Below are positions 35,241-46,300 of a stretch of 64,000 bases of DNA, one piece after another. The stretch comes from Sphagnum magellanicum (taxonomy: Eukaryota; Streptophyta; Sphagnopsida; Sphagnales; Sphagnaceae), in contig CM038918.1 of assembly GCA_021904315.1 (NCBI GenBank), positions 19,219,303 to 19,283,302 of the forward strand. The letters are read 5' to 3'. Positions within the stretch are counted from its first letter, which is position 1, and the number at the start of each line of letters is the position of its first letter. The translations under genes and the position numbers were made by a program. A model generated the notes under the pieces. That model was not told where the DNA came from. It worked only from the letters and a program-made list of their open reading frames with translations, and did no database searches.

Positions 35241-36178
35241 TCACACGGAAGGAAGAGAGGCTTGGAGATATTTGAGCGCTGTGGCATTTATTCCCAGGGA
35301 CGTCTCCAGCACTGCATCGGGGATGTTGCTCCCCAGCAACTGATTTGCTACAAATAATAACCCAGGATCCTGCGAAGTCAGAGCGTTCAAGGAAGCGGCA
35401 TGTCCAGTACCTACGTTGATTTGGAAATGGATAGTGCCTTTCGGAAAGACGTACATGTCTCCCACTTGCAGGGTTTCTGCGTACAGCACACCTTCGTAGC
35501 TCACAAATCCCGTGAAAATGGTGCCTTCCAGCACGTACAATGTCTCCGAAGCCAAAGGATGGGTATGGGGGGGAATAACTCCCCCGGGACCGAAATCCAG
35601 TCGGGCGTGGGAGATGCCGAGTGTGTTGAGAGCTGGGTACAAGAACACAGTTGCAAATGTTGCGGAGGCCTTTATACCGGTGGTATAGCCAGTCGCTGTT
35701 CAATACATCACCGAATGGCCCAATTCAGCAAGATATGAGACAAGAGTGTTAAATTTTCAGTCGTGTTAGAATGCGATGGGTACATCATCAGCTGGACTAG
35801 CATATAAGAAAAGCAATCATCTGTGACGTGCTGGCGAATTATATAAACATGTTTGAAAGCTTTTTATATGTCGAATTGCGAATTACCAGCTGTACGGAGG
35901 CCCGTGAAGAGGAAGTCTTTGGAAGTAACATTTGCGCTGGGCTTGCAAGGAAAGCCATTGACTTTTACAGGATTGGTGGGGGACAGATCTGCCACGCAGA
36001 AATCCTGCAATTGATCTGGATCCGAGGCTTGCACCATGGTCGACGTCATTGCAGCCATGATGACTAGTAGTGCTAGCGCAGTGCACGCGAACACATGATG
36101 CACGAGATTTGCACCCCACGGTGAGCTCCAAGCCTGGCCGCTACAGGAGCGTGGATGATCAGTACTGTAATTCTTCAT
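35241..36178 (-). CDS. Germin-like protein, copy A
   Basis: Two exons, 36178-35887 and 35695-35241, flank a 191-bp GT-AG intron and encode 248 residues. Residues about 28-51 form a hydrophobic signal segment (FACTALALLVIM) after an unusually long polar N-terminus; secretion to the cell wall is expected for the family. Cys61 and Cys78 are the conserved disulfide pair. Germin box 1 is PPHTHPLASE (His141, His143, Glu148) and box 2 is GDMYVFPKGTIHF (His187), so all four metal ligands of the cupin barrel are present. N-glycosylation sites NVT (83) and NAT (234). Germin-like proteins bind manganese and form stable hexamers; some have superoxide dismutase or oxalate oxidase activity, which cannot be read from sequence alone. 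A TATA box lies about 265 bases upstream. It differs from copy B by Pro instead of Leu at residue 20. The gene is divergently paired with copy B. Confidence 0.92.
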
Positions 36179-36442
36179 GGCTGCAGCTTACAGTGAAAGC
36201 TCAGTGACTTATCGAAATCAGCTGGAACTCTAGATCTAGTGCAGCTGGGTTGGCAAACCTGAAGAGAGTACGTAAGGTTATGTAACTGAGTGTATGAACT
36301 AGCACAAGCTGGAGCTCCTGGATAATTCCCTGCGTGAGATGTGGGAAAGTGCTCAGTTTATCCCTGTCAGAAGTCCCCTCTTATAACTACACTGAATACT
36401 ATGCCGGTGGTGTTTGATGTTATCTGACAATTCAGCATCCGT

Positions 36443-36450
36443 TTTATATA
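36443..36450 (-). promoter_or_regulatory. TATA box of germin-like copy A
   Basis: TATATAAA on the minus strand, 265 bases before the ATG, implying a leader of roughly 230 bases. It is the exact mirror of the copy B box. Confidence 0.6.
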
Positions 36451-36627
36451 CAATACTGCACACAAACTAAGCACACGCGTAATTATGTAACCAGAATGAA
36501 ATTTCTCAACCTTCAATGTCAAGATGATGTGAAGTGTGATTGACTGTTGAAACAGGACTGTGCAGGTTCCGGGATATGGTGGGTACAGGTTCGGGGATAT
36601 TGTGTTGGGTGATTCTGGCGCCAGGAT

Positions 36628-36886
36628 CGCATTCATCGTCACGCATTGGAATTTAGAACGCACATGTTCATGAGTAGGGCCAGTGTGTTTTTGTCTTCAA
36701 ATCTGCAGTGTAGTAGGGCCAGGGCGAATTGACTCCGAGAATAGAACTTTCATGCGAGCCAATGTGAAGGCCCAGCATCGCATTCATCGTCACGCATTGG
36801 AATTTAGAACGCACATGTTCATGAGTAGGGCCAGTGTGTTTTTGTCTTCAAATCTGCAGTGTAGTAGGGCCAGGGCGAATTGACTC
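36628..36886 (-). repeat. 151-bp repeat units upstream of copy A (1.7 units)
   Basis: One whole unit (36628-36778) and about 108 bases of a second (36779-36886) continue without a gap from the promoter. The match stops inside the unit at GAGTCAATTCGCCC; beyond is unique spacer. Confidence 0.85.
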
Positions 36887-37230
36887 TTAGATTGGGATCA
36901 AGGTGAAAACCGTAAAAACCCATTTAACCCCCAAAACTGGCCAAAAATATGTGGTTTTTGGGTTTTGTGTAGCCAGATTTTCAACAAAATCTAAATTTGT
37001 TTCCTGAAAATAGCCAGATGTATGTATTGGGTTCTAGTATGTAGCCAAAAACGCGAAAGATCCGTAAATATTTTGACGTTCATATGCAGTTTGTAGCCAG
37101 ATTTCTGGCTAAAGTGTTCTACTGATGATGGCAACTTCAGCTACATAACAAAATAGAGAAAAAAAGGGTTGATTGTGACTGGATGCAACCTCGCAACCTA
37201 AATCTGATCGAAAAAAGAACTTACGGCGAA
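36887..37230. other. Unique spacer at the centre of the palindrome
   Basis: This 344-bp AT-rich stretch is not mirrored. It contains repeated AGCCAGAT or TAGCCA motifs, including a short palindrome GTAGCCAGATTTCTGGCTA near 37093, related to the dispersed palindrome at 18083. No gene seen. Confidence 0.6.
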
Positions 37231-37834
37231 ATGCTGAGCCTTCACATTGGCTCGCATGAAAGTTCTATTCTCGGAGTCAATTCGCCCTGGCCCTACTACA
37301 CTGCAGATTTGAAGACAAAAACACACTGGCCCTACTCATGAACATGTGCGTTCTAAATTCTAATGCGTGACGATGAATGCGATGCTGAGCCTTCACATTG
37401 GCTCGCATGAAAGTTCTATTCTCGGAGTCAATTCGCCCTGGCCCTACTACACTGCAGATTTGAAGACAAAAACACACTGGCCCTACTCATGAACATGTGC
37501 GTTCTAAATTCCAATGCGTGACGATGAATGCGATGCTGAGCCTTCACATTGGCTCCCATGAAAGTTCTATTCTCGGAGTCAATTCGCCCTGGCCCTACTA
37601 CACTGCAGATTTGAAGACAAAAACACACTGGCCCTACTCATGAACATGTGCGTTCTAAATTCCAATGCGTGACGATGAATGCGATGCTGGGCCTTCACAT
37701 TGGCTCGCATGAAAGTTCTATTCTCGGAGTCAATTCGCCCTGGCCCTACTACACTGCAGATTTGAAGACAAAAACACACTGGCCCTACTCATGAACATGT
37801 GCGTTCTAAATTCCAATGCGTGACGATGAATGCG
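37231..37834 (+). repeat. Array of four 151-bp units upstream of copy B
   Basis: Units start at 37231, 37382, 37533 and 37684, each exactly 151 bases, beginning ATGCTGAGCCTTCAC and ending GACGATGAATGCG. Differences between units are single substitutions (for example ATTCTAATG in unit 1, CTCCCATG in unit 3, CTGGGCC in unit 4). Each unit contains GAATTTAGAACGCACATG on the opposite strand and an open frame through all three phases that is only a by-product of repetition. Confidence 0.95.
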
Positions 37835-38011
37835 ATCCTGGCGCCAGAATCACCCAACACAATATCCCCGAACCTGTACCCACCATATCCCGGAACCTGC
37901 ACAGTCCTGTTTCAACAGTCAATCACACTTCACATCATCTTGACATTGAAGGTTGAGAAATTTCATTCTGGTTACATAATTACGCGTGTGCTTAGTTTGT
38001 GTGCAGTATTG

Positions 38012-38019
38012 TATATAAA
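38012..38019 (+). promoter_or_regulatory. TATA box of germin-like copy B
   Basis: TATATAAA, 265 bases before the ATG. Copy C lacks it because of a 5-bp deletion. Confidence 0.6.
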
Positions 38020-38283
38020 ACGGATGCTGAATTGTCAGATAACATCAAACACCACCGGCATAGTATTCAGTGTAGTTATAAGAGGGGACTTCTGACAGGG
38101 ATAAACTGAGCACTTTCCCACATCTCACGCAGGGAATTATCCAGGAGCTCCAGCTTGTGCTAGTTCATACACTCAGTTACATAACCTTACGTACTCTCTT
38201 CAGGTTTGCCAACCCAGCTGCACTAGATCTAGAGTTCCAGCTGATTTCGATAAGTCACTGAGCTTTCACTGTAAGCTGCAGCC

Positions 38284-39221
38284 ATGAAGAATTACAGTAC
38301 TGATCATCCACGCTCCTGTAGCGGCCAGGCTTGGAGCTCACTGTGGGGTGCAAATCTCGTGCATCATGTGTTCGCGTGCACTGCGCTAGCACTACTAGTC
38401 ATCATGGCTGCAATGACGTCGACCATGGTGCAAGCCTCGGATCCAGATCAATTGCAGGATTTCTGCGTGGCAGATCTGTCCCCCACCAATCCTGTAAAAG
38501 TCAATGGCTTTCCTTGCAAGCCCAGCGCAAATGTTACTTCCAAAGACTTCCTCTTCACGGGCCTCCGTACAGCTGGTAATTCGCAATTCGACATATAAAA
38601 AGCTTTCAAACATGTTTATATAATTCGCCAGCACGTCACAGATGATTGCTTTTCTTATATGCTAGTCCAGCTGATGATGTACCCATCGCATTCTAACACG
38701 ACTGAAAATTTAACACTCTTGTCTCATATCTTGCTGAATTGGGCCATTCGGTGATGTATTGAACAGCGACTGGCTATACCACCGGTATAAAGGCCTCCGC
38801 AACATTTGCAACTGTGTTCTTGTACCCAGCTCTCAACACACTCGGCATCTCCCACGCCCGACTGGATTTCGGTCCCGGGGGAGTTATTCCCCCCCATACC
38901 CATCCTTTGGCTTCGGAGACATTGTACGTGCTGGAAGGCACCATTTTCACGGGATTTGTGAGCTACGAAGGTGTGCTGTACGCAGAAACCCTGCAAGTGG
39001 GAGACATGTACGTCTTTCCGAAAGGCACTATCCATTTCCAAATCAACGTAGGTACTGGACATGCCGCTTCCTTGAACGCTCTGACTTCGCAGGATCCTGG
39101 GTTATTATTTGTAGCAAATCAGTTGCTGGGGAGCAACATCCCCGATGCAGTGCTGGAGACGTCCCTGGGAATAAATGCCACAGCGCTCAAATATCTCCAA
39201 GCCTCTCTTCCTTCCGTGTGA
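38284..39221 (+). CDS. Germin-like protein, copy B
   Basis: Exons 38284-38575 and 38767-39221, the split codon (Ala98) spanning a 191-bp GT-AG intron, give 248 residues. Domain content is as in copy A: signal segment, Cys61/Cys78, box 1 HTHPLASE, box 2 with His187, and a C-terminal helix pair ending YLQASLPSV. Usual family length is 210-225 residues; the extra length is all in the polar N-terminus before the hydrophobic segment, so a shorter protein from a downstream start would lose the signal peptide, and the first ATG is preferred. It faces away from copy A, and the two share a 2.1-kb intergenic region that includes the 151-bp array, so expression may be coordinated. No disabling change seen. 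Confidence 0.92.
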
Positions 39222-39629
39222 CTTGGTATTTATGCACTAGAGTCTACTTCCAAGCTGTGAATGAAAGAGTCGGCTGGCTTTACTCTCTACTAGTCCTTCA
39301 ATCTTGTTGCCTGGGCGACCTTACAGATTTGTGCAACACCAACCTTGCAAGTCTTGAGCAACAGGTTTAATTTATTTACATAGTCAAGAATTTTGGAATT
39401 TTTCGTTTTAGATCATGATGATGAATCATATCCAATGGACTGATCATGTAATTTGTTCAAGCAATCATAAAATTATTTGAATTTGGTTTTGCCTTACATG
39501 TACATCGTTATAATCTTAATTGTTGTAATTTCAAATATTAGAATTTATGTCAAATTTGAATGTACTTTCATGTAGAAAAGCATTTTAAATTCCATACCAG
39601 TGCCCAAAGAAGACTTACTTGGTTTGTAT

Positions 39630-41200
39630 CCGTTTGTTGGGTTAGAATTGAACGTTTGAGTTCGAAATTTTAGTATAAAGTTTAAACCAAACTGGAATCG
39701 GATTTGATTTTTGGACCCACAGTTTTGGAACCAGAAGCGGTTCATTGGAATTTTATAAGAGCCAGTGTACCTGGAATTTTGGGTTCCCATTTTTACTTCC
39801 TTGTGGAATCAGAACTAGAACCGGACAAGTAGGTTGTTTAAAGGAAAAATTTTTGAAAAAAAGAAAACTAGAGCCACCTAGGTCAGTTGGACGTTAACCA
39901 GTTGTACAAATAACCACTGGTTCTGATCTAGGTTACTCAAATTTACCCACAATCAAACCAAAACTAGGTTTGATTTTCAAAACCAGAATCAAAATTTAGT
40001 TAAAATTTCCAGATTCCAAATGATTCCATATAGAATTCATGGAACCAAAATTTTCAAAATCGAAACTTTTAAAATTTTAATTTTTCAAAATCAAAACTAG
40101 AGGTTCATCATAAAAGTAAAGAACCACACAATATTGGTTTGTACTTAGTCACATTTTGCTTGAAAGTATTTAGTAAATTTAACTAGAAGGAAAATTGCAT
40201 TTGGGCTCATTCAAGGTTGGGGTTCCAAATTTAGGAACGTCTAGAATTAAAAAGAATCTACAACGAATAATTATAATAGATTTTATTAATGTTTAATATG
40301 TTTTAACTATGATGTACTGTTGTGCTCCCATAATTGGAATATTGAGAAAACAAGCTTTTAAAAAAATTAATAATTATTGGATGTTGTACACATAATTTAA
40401 GTCCTTGAAAGGACACTAAATTGAGACCTTGACTGAGTTATGATGATTTGTCCGTATTACCATTTTTAATGCAAAGTTCTTGGATTGCATAAAATGATTC
40501 GCAATTGGTTTTTAAACATTCCATACCAGGAAAACATACATTTCCCGTTATACAGCTACACGTTCGTTAGGTCAATATTTGAACGAAAAAAAATCGTATG
40601 AAAATGTTGCTTGTTTGTTGTTGGCTATAGAGCTGCAGCAGCTGTGATCATATAGCCTTACGCAATTTGATTTTGCATGCGCGTCATTCAAGGAGTTTTG
40701 ATTCTCGGTGCATACAAAAATTTGTAGAAGTAGATTGTAAAATTCGTTTGTTTATTTGTTTGTTTTTCTTTTTTGGGTTTGTTTTGTTCCATTGTCAAAA
40801 AATATTTTGCAAATGTGCCTTGTTTCATGCATGATTCTCCTGTGGGATTTCCGATCATACTTTCGCTTACTGATTGATGGAATGACAATCTCTGAGCTGA
40901 ATTGGGTGGTGCCATCTGGGTTCCAGTGTTTGAGATTGTTTTGTGTATTTGCTCACATGGGTGAAGAATCAGTGGTTTTACAAAACAGGATTTGGAGGAA
41001 GATTTGTGTTTTTCCAGTAGTTTTTTCTGACTATCCTCGCTGCGCGTACATTTTCATCATCACAACCTGCGGTCGCGCATCATCTACAAAATTTATTCCT
41101 TGATCAAGTTCACCAGCTGCTTCACCCATTTGTGCTAAAGCTCCTGAGAAGCCAAGAACATGCAAAGTTGGCCGCACTCGACAAGTACACCAGCTGTAGG
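39630..41200. other. Diverged 3' flank of copy B and intergenic DNA
   Basis: From 39630 to about 40140 the sequence is rich in AACC, GGTTC and AAAACC words and is distantly related to the 3' flanks of copies A and C. From 40140 to 41200 nothing is recognised. Confidence 0.45.
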
Positions 41201-41228
41201 ATGTAAGCAACTACTGAGCTGCACGTTG

Positions 41229-42460
41229 ATGGATGCATGTGTTTCGGGCAAGCTGCCAGAGATGGAATTGGAGCTGATATTTGCTCGATTACCACTGAAG
41301 GATATTGTGCGTCTGCAAGCCCTGAATACCCATTGGAAGTTGCTTATCCGCAGCTCTTTTTTCCAACAACACATGGAACAAGCTATTTCTCAGGGAGGTG
41401 CAAGGTTTGGACTCCTCACCCAAGTGATCAAAGGACCTCGTTCCCTTTGTTGGGATTTCCACATCTTCGATGCTCCAGCTTGTGAATGGAATCACTTCCC
41501 ACTCTCAGGACCAACAGACACAATCTCAACAGGCATTTTCCCCATTGCAGCAGCTGGAGGATTGGTATGCATGAGTAACGTGTACGGGGAGCGAATCTTT
41601 GTGGTGAATCCTGTCACCATTGTTTGCAGAAAACTCCCACAAGATCACATCTCTGGCAACATGAGTGGTTGGACCAAGTGCCAGTTCCTGGCCATGGCTT
41701 TGATGCAAGTCATCATTGACAATCATCGTCAGCAGCAGCAGAAAACAAGAAGGCAAGGTTACAGTCTTACAATTGTGCTAAGTCAGCAGCCATGGCCAGA
41801 AGGCTCCAACTTGAGTTCACTTCTCTGTGAGAAACTGGTGAATGTGTCCCATTTCAGTTTTTCTGTTTATGATTCAGCAGCCGATCGCTGGAGCAAAAGA
41901 GACACCCTGAATGATCCTAACCTACTGAGGAACAAGGTCTTCAGACTCTTTCCTAGTGGAGCAGCTGTAATGGCATCCACTGATGCTCTGGGGAATCAAG
42001 TGTGTCATCTCATTCCAAGGTCACTTGATGTCGTATCAAAACCTGATTGCATGGAAGCTGCTTCAAATGACTCAAATTATGGGGCACTTGCTTATGGTGT
42101 CAGATTGAACTGGTTCCCACGATCGGTGGGATGTATACAAGCTCCAAAGTGCGGGTAAGCTGGATCAGTGGAAGAAGGTAGCTTCTGTCCCAGCTCAATC
42201 CACCTCTCAGTTTTTGTGGGATTGTAAGTGTTTCATGGTCTGTAATGACAAACAGCTGGTCCTTGTGAAATGTCATGCTAACAAACAAGTTGTCAGTTTC
42301 CATGTGTGATTTGACCACATGTACTTGGCAAGACTTGCCTTCAATATTCCCCTCATATGTGGGGACTGGTAGTGATTTGAAGACCAATGAAATTAACATG
42401 GCGTGCCTGGCTGGATGCACATTTGAGATCAAGTTTGAGCAGTCCCGTAAACACGTTTAG
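41229..42460 (+). pseudogene. F-box/kelch-type protein gene with two frame changes
   Basis: The start ATG at 41229 opens MDACVSGKLPEMELELIFAR, then LPLKDIVRLQALNTHWKLLI, a clear F-box (about residues 8-45), the module that ties substrate receptors to Skp1 in SCF ubiquitin ligases. The following FHIFDAPACEWNHFPL, FPIAAAGGLVCMSNV and VVNPVT blocks are the plant F-box-associated/kelch pattern. The frame runs on to 42158, but homologous sequence changes frame near 42120: DRWDVYKLQSAGKLDQWKKV is in the next phase, and near 42300 the phase changes again to CDLTTCTWQDLPSIFPSYVG, ending at the TAG at 42460. Two single-base changes thus separate three readable parts. Either it is a young pseudogene or the assembly has two base errors; no introns fit these junctions. 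An in-frame ATG at 41160 lies upstream but adds nothing F-box-like. Confidence 0.75.
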
Positions 42461-43060
42461 AACTCTGTAATTGCTGCTGAAGCTCTTGCGCTCATCGAGA
42501 GAATAGGGCTAATGTAAAATAGAACTCTTTGTTTAATCTTTGTACTTATGATGCAGCTGCCTGCCTTGAGAAAGCACAGCTTCTTTTCAGGTCCCTCTGA
42601 AGAATTGCTCAAGAATTGTGCTGGATCTTCAACCAAAAAGAAAAAATCTCCGAATCTTGTAACATAAAAACTGCCACTTTTATGCAATACTTTTTTTTTC
42701 CAGTGGCGATTGTGTGGGAATAAAGGACTGAACTTGGGACACAAAATTTGTTTGTTGTGAACCGTATTTCCCAATCATGAAATGTTCAGAAAATTTGGGT
42801 CTAAATTGAAGATGAGGACATGAAGTGTACTACACCATTTGGATTCTGCGGAACTGAAGGTACCTAACAAAAGTGGGCACGCAGAGATGAGCATCTGCAA
42901 ACTCCTTGACTCGGTCACTATTTGTAAACATTCTGCAAAACTCCTCGACTCAGTCAATGAGTGGAAACATTCTGAATTTGCTGGCTCGTCCCCAGAGGGA
43001 CAAGACTTCCATGTACAGGATTGCGGATACAGGAATCCACTTTGCAGCTGACAACGGGAG
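42461..43060. other. 3' flank of the F-box gene
   Basis: No gene. A two-copy tandem repeat of about 38 bp (CTGCAAACTCCTTGACTC then CTGCAAAACTCCTCGACTC) lies at 42895-42972. Confidence 0.45.
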
Positions 43061-43064
43061 ATGT

Positions 43065-43369
43065 AGAGTATCTCCACCCCAAAACTGTAAACAACTCCTT
43101 TATGTTAAAATAGAATAGTGTTTAATGATCACTGTCCCCACCCACAAACGTCATAAAAGTCCCTTCAAACAGTCAAAGACCATTTACATCTTTACATCTA
43201 GACGAGTAATTAGTCACTGTCAAAATCCATAGTAGGAAAAAGATTTTAAGAGGTTAAAATGACCACTGCAAAATGGACATCCATACAAGAGCGCGGCAGG
43301 ATTTACCCTATCCTGCTGCAAGATTTAATGAAAATGGGTGTTTGCAGGTGTGGGGTGGAGATGCCCTCA
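43065..43369. mobile_element. MITE-like element with ATCTCCACCCC terminal inverted repeats
   Basis: Left end AGAGTATCTCCACCCC..CTGTAAAC at 43065-43092 is mirrored by GTTTGCAG..GGGGTGGAGATGCCCTC at 43340-43367. The 300-bp body is non-coding. The terminal wording and size are those of plant non-autonomous DNA transposons; no clean target-site duplication was found, so the superfamily is left open. Confidence 0.55.
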
Positions 43370-46300
43370 GCTGTACTCTTTAGGCATACCCTCTATACCA
43401 CATTCACTTATACTCAAATTGCCTAAGCTTTTGATTCATGGTTTCATCACTTCTTGTGATTTTGAGTCAATTTTCCAAAATCAATGGTGATGATGTGAGT
43501 GGCTCTTTTTGGGTAGACCAAAATTTAGGAGTAAAATATTTCACGGTAATGTTAATTTTTGGGAAAATGATGTTCAATCTTATCCTCCATAAGACTTATA
43601 GGCAAGAGAAAATGACAACAAAGCTGTTTTGAGGGTATTTTTAGCCACATATGGTGCTAAATTTATTGGCTCTGCCCACGGGAAAGACTAGACTAGACAA
43701 TGGTGTGTAGGATGTGGGCATAAAATTTTGACTCAAATTTGACCCAATTTGTGAGTAACACTTTGATACTATGTGTGCAGATGACAGACCTGCATGTCTC
43801 ACAGAAGTGCATCATCTAGATGAGAAGTTTTAGGTCCAGTAATGAAAGGTTTTAGTATGAAGTTTGAGCTGCCATAATGGGCACAGAATTATGCAAGAAG
43901 CTGCTTGTTAGCCTTATCCTTTGAATTTTATAATGAAAATTTCTAAAATTGGTTACAATTCCTTCAATGAAATGGGATGGTGGGTCACAATTAATCTCGA
44001 ATAATAAGATGGTAGGATAAGTTATGGGGAGTTTCAAATTAGTGGAAGCCTTTGTGTCATATTGGAGCCCTGGTCCCGTGGTTTGGATGTAACCTCACAG
44101 TGTAGTTTGATGGCCCTTAGGAAAAGTACAATCTAGTCTGGTTGAGACATTTAAGGAGGTAAAGCCCTGTTATCTGCACACAATAAAACAAGATTTTGTA
44201 GTAGGTAATGTATGGCTAATATCCTAGTACCTTTACCATTCCTACATCTTCTTCCCAAAAAAAAAAAAAATTCATTTTTTCATTCCTGCAATAAGAATGG
44301 AGTTTTTCTGAAATTCTGACTACCATTGAGGTGGTGGAAAAATTCAACAAATAGGTAGTTTTTGGAGCAAACAATTTCCAGCATTTCGGGAAGGTAATTT
44401 TGAAAAAATATTGCATTTATAAAAAATAATCTAATTTCTGCTGAAATGGTGAAGGTACTATGGTAATTGGCCTGTACCTTGGTATACATGTACATGATAG
44501 TGCAATTTGTCACAAATTTTAGGATTTTCAACTTTGCACATTTTCATGACACCCATGAGAGCAACCCTAAACCTTACATGTACCCATATTCATTATATGA
44601 AGGACATGTCCAAAAATTGCTCAAAGTAGATTTGTATTTGTTCTTTTCTTCATGGATTTATGTTCAATGGATAGCAGCGTTCGTTTCTGTCTGGCTATAT
44701 ATTTTTTCCAAAAAATTGTTCTGTTGAATATTCCCTTTTTAATTTTGAAAAGGCCAATTTTTTTCTTAAAATTAAAATTTCGCCATGTTTCTACACATTG
44801 TTCAAGCAAGTAGTCAGGATATAAAAGGTTTTTTTTATAAAAATTCTACTTTAATAGCTAGTCTATAGCCAAACGTGGCTAAATCTACTTGTGGATGATC
44901 ACCAATGTGGCAACATCACAAAATTAAAAAGAAAACACTGATGGATAATACTTTTTTTCTAAAACAACTAGATAGATCCAAAATATATTCCAGAGAAAAC
45001 TATTAATTCACATACAGATTTTGGAGGATTTCAAACAATCAAATAGAGCCATGATTCCCAGCTTGAGTTTTTTTTTTTTTTTTTTGAATTTTGTGATGAA
45101 AGAAATTGGGCAAAATTTCCCAAAACATTAGCAAATTAGTTCCACTAAAAGATGAAATTTCCAAAAATCTCTCGATTATTTTTTCGAAAGATGATAAAAT
45201 GTATTGGGGAGGGGGAAAAAAAATCGCATTGTTCCCGCACTCTGGAACTGAAATGACATCTATTAAGGTTGGGAAAATTATTAAAATATAAAAAACACAT
45301 AATCTCAAAATGTAATTGCATCTTATCGGATGATCGCTCATGTGAAAATTTATCACTAAATTGTTACAATTACTACATATGATAACAGGTTTCAAAAAAA
45401 ATAAAAATTGAATAATTAACGTTCTTACTGAATTTGTGAAAGTTTCTTGGGCCCTGGCCCCACAGGGACAGGGACTATCGCATTGGATCCAACTTTTGGA
45501 AGTTTTTCATTATTAGAACCAGTTTCACATTAGGAGAACCGGTTTCTTTGGTGAAAGTGTTTAGACTGTTTAGAGTGGAATGTATTTTTTTGGTGTTCAG
45601 AGTGTGGACACAGTACGTAGATGTACAACATCTTATCTATTGGCAGGGCCAGCGTGTTTGTGATGCCTTGTTCAAACATTGGCATCCAGAAGTTCAGCAT
45701 AAGATTTTAGGGGAAATCTTTTTTAGGGTATAAAGTAGCCGTTATTATGAGAGATGAAAAATGCTTCCCCAATTTTATTTAATCTCCGCATGAAACGGAT
45801 CCCGTCACAAACATAACTACCAGTAGCTCGGAATCCAACGGTTGGATATCCTTTCGACATGACTTTCGACTGAACAACATTTCAACCCTACTTCCGTCCG
45901 TGTACACACATTCTCTTTTGCTGTGTCCAAACTGGGCACTGGGTTCCTGGCCTAGTTATTTCAAGTGCAATCTTATGTGTCTGCTTGTCTATTTATGTGT
46001 CCACAAAGTTACAAGAAGCTAAGTTGTTACACTTTTGGTTTCAGGTTTGCAAGCCCTCTGAAATCTTGCAGTTGTCTTCTAATATCTTTGATTATGAATA
46101 TGTTTGCTTGGATGGTTAGTCATGAAGAAATTCAAGGTGCTCTATGATTTTGAGACCTAACCCTGTCCAAGTTTTAAGAACTGATCCACAGTCTGTTGTT
46201 CCCATTGTGAGAGCTTCCCTTTCTATCAAGAGTTCTCATGGCAGGTTGTCCTGAGCATGTTCACTTCTATTGATACTGCTCCAGAGTTTCACCAACAGTC

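Larger units (their letters stand above)
34264..36886 (-). repeat. Germin-like duplication block, copy A (inverted)
   Basis: The block contains the gene at 36178-35241, its promoter, 1.7 units of a 151-bp repeat at the promoter end and a 3' flank. From 36886 down to about 34835 it mirrors 37576-39627 with a constant coordinate sum of 74462 over every element checked, meaning no net indel. From 34835 down to 34264 it continues to match copy C (54826-55396) closely but copy B only distantly. Confidence 0.9.
37576..39627 (+). repeat. Germin-like duplication block, copy B
   Basis: Mirror image of 34835-36886. Beyond 39627 the sequence stays recognisably related to the flanks of copies A and C (for example GGACCCACAGTTTTGGAACC near 39714) but is much more diverged and carries insertions, so identity drops abruptly at this point. 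Confidence 0.9.

Noticed and set aside
37277-37779. 66-codon frame repeated in each 151-bp unit
   Set aside because: The unit length is not a multiple of three, and the frame is open only by composition. No start context or conservation apart from the DNA repeat.
38395-38634. Antisense frames of 79 and 112 codons over the germin-like genes
   Set aside because: They are repeated in all three copies only because the DNA is duplicated; no domain or signal seen.
38759-39370. 203-codon frame over germin-like copy B (also its counterparts in copies A and C)
   Set aside because: It overlaps exon 2 in another phase, starts inside the intron and has no family resemblance; the cupin frame is clearly the real one.
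40756-41103. 115-codon plus-strand frame with hydrophobic stretch
   Set aside because: Low-complexity T-rich start and no family resemblance; lies in the 5' region of the F-box gene.
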